Shown here one piece after another: positions 42,956 through 42,996 of a stretch of DNA of 42,996 nt. The DNA comes from CAZYVD01 sp964651045 (lineage in GTDB: Bacteria > Zhuqueibacterota > QNDG01 > DSAB01): positions 1 to 42,996 of the forward strand of contig CAZYVD010000017.1 in NCBI GenBank assembly GCA_964651045.1, in the 5' to 3' direction. Within the stretch, counting starts at the first letter, position 1; each line of letters begins with the position of its first letter. The position numbers and the translations under genes are program-made. A model generated the notes under the pieces. It worked only from the letters and a program-made list of their open reading frames with translations. It searched no databases and was not told the DNA's origin.

Positions 42956-42996
42956 ATGTCTAAGCAAAAGTTTGAGCGAACTAAGCCCCATGTTAA
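42956..42996 (+). CDS. tuf: Elongation factor Tu, N-terminus only (cut by right edge)
   Basis: Only the first 13 residues are visible, MSKQKFERTKPHV, which is the conserved N terminus of EF-Tu. The site AATTGGAGGA lies 8 bases before ATG 42956. The order tRNA-Thr, tRNA-Tyr, tRNA-Gly, tRNA-Thr, tuf is the widely conserved tufB-type cluster, which supports the call. EF-Tu delivers aminoacyl-tRNA to the ribosome. The rest lies outside the window. Confidence 0.9.
   Translation, partial: MSKQKFERTKPHV

Overview
The window is about 43 kb of a bacterial chromosome with moderate to low GC. Four large exported proteins end in 'PNPFN'-type C-terminal modules (T9SS type A / FlgD-like sorting domains). 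Such proteins are typical of the FCB group and its candidate phyla (Calditrichota, KSB1, Marinimicrobia, Cloacimonadota and similar). Sigma-54 promoters, an NtrC-family activator and a FliN-like protein point to a motile or flagellar lineage. I cannot assign a phylum from the sequence alone.

Layout. (1) 1-11753, signalling block: the 3' end of a sensor kinase, an NtrC-type activator and a terminator. A near-consensus sigma-54 promoter (1968-1983) then leads a tightly spaced same-strand run: FliN/SpoA protein, small helical (FlgN-like?) protein, receiver, small exported protein, a 1831-aa hybrid kinase with REC, five PAS, GAF, HisKA, HATPase, two REC and HPt, a second hybrid kinase, a receiver, and a receiver with a four-cysteine tail. 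(2) 11721-13487, accessory insert between two convergent genes. It is bounded by a 54-bp direct repeat and holds 215-217-bp tandem units built of hairpins, plus a DUF4160-DUF2442 gene pair between two further direct repeats. (3) 13474-15887, minus strand: aspartate-semialdehyde dehydrogenase and a PLP aminotransferase. (4) 16084-31497: a second sigma-54 promoter and four surface/exported modular proteins (two SGNH hydrolases, a beta-helix/InlB-like-repeat protein and a cohesin-like protein).

(5) 31525-36265: sigma-70 promoter, gap-pgk-tpiA-secG, tRNA-Leu and a TPR lipoprotein-like or exported protein. (6) 36310-40308: RnfB-like ferredoxin without its usual partners, an internally deleted insertion sequence with 21-bp inverted ends, and a membrane protein with a spermidine-synthase-like domain. 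(7) 40398-42996: cysS, a decayed RAYT/IS200-like transposase with REP-like hairpins, then a strong sigma-70 promoter and the classic tRNA-Thr, tRNA-Tyr, tRNA-Gly, tRNA-Thr, tuf cluster. The tuf gene runs off the right edge.

How the parts may work together (inference): the NtrC-like activator and its kinase could drive both sigma-54 promoters. That would link a large phosphorelay with a FliN-like output to expression of secreted SGNH-hydrolase/adhesin proteins. The most unusual material is this sigma-54 architecture, the dockerin and cohesin-like modules on sorted surface proteins, a carbohydrate-binding-like module nested inside an Ig-like domain, and the hairpin-rich repeat insert that resembles sequence around the RAYT remnant.
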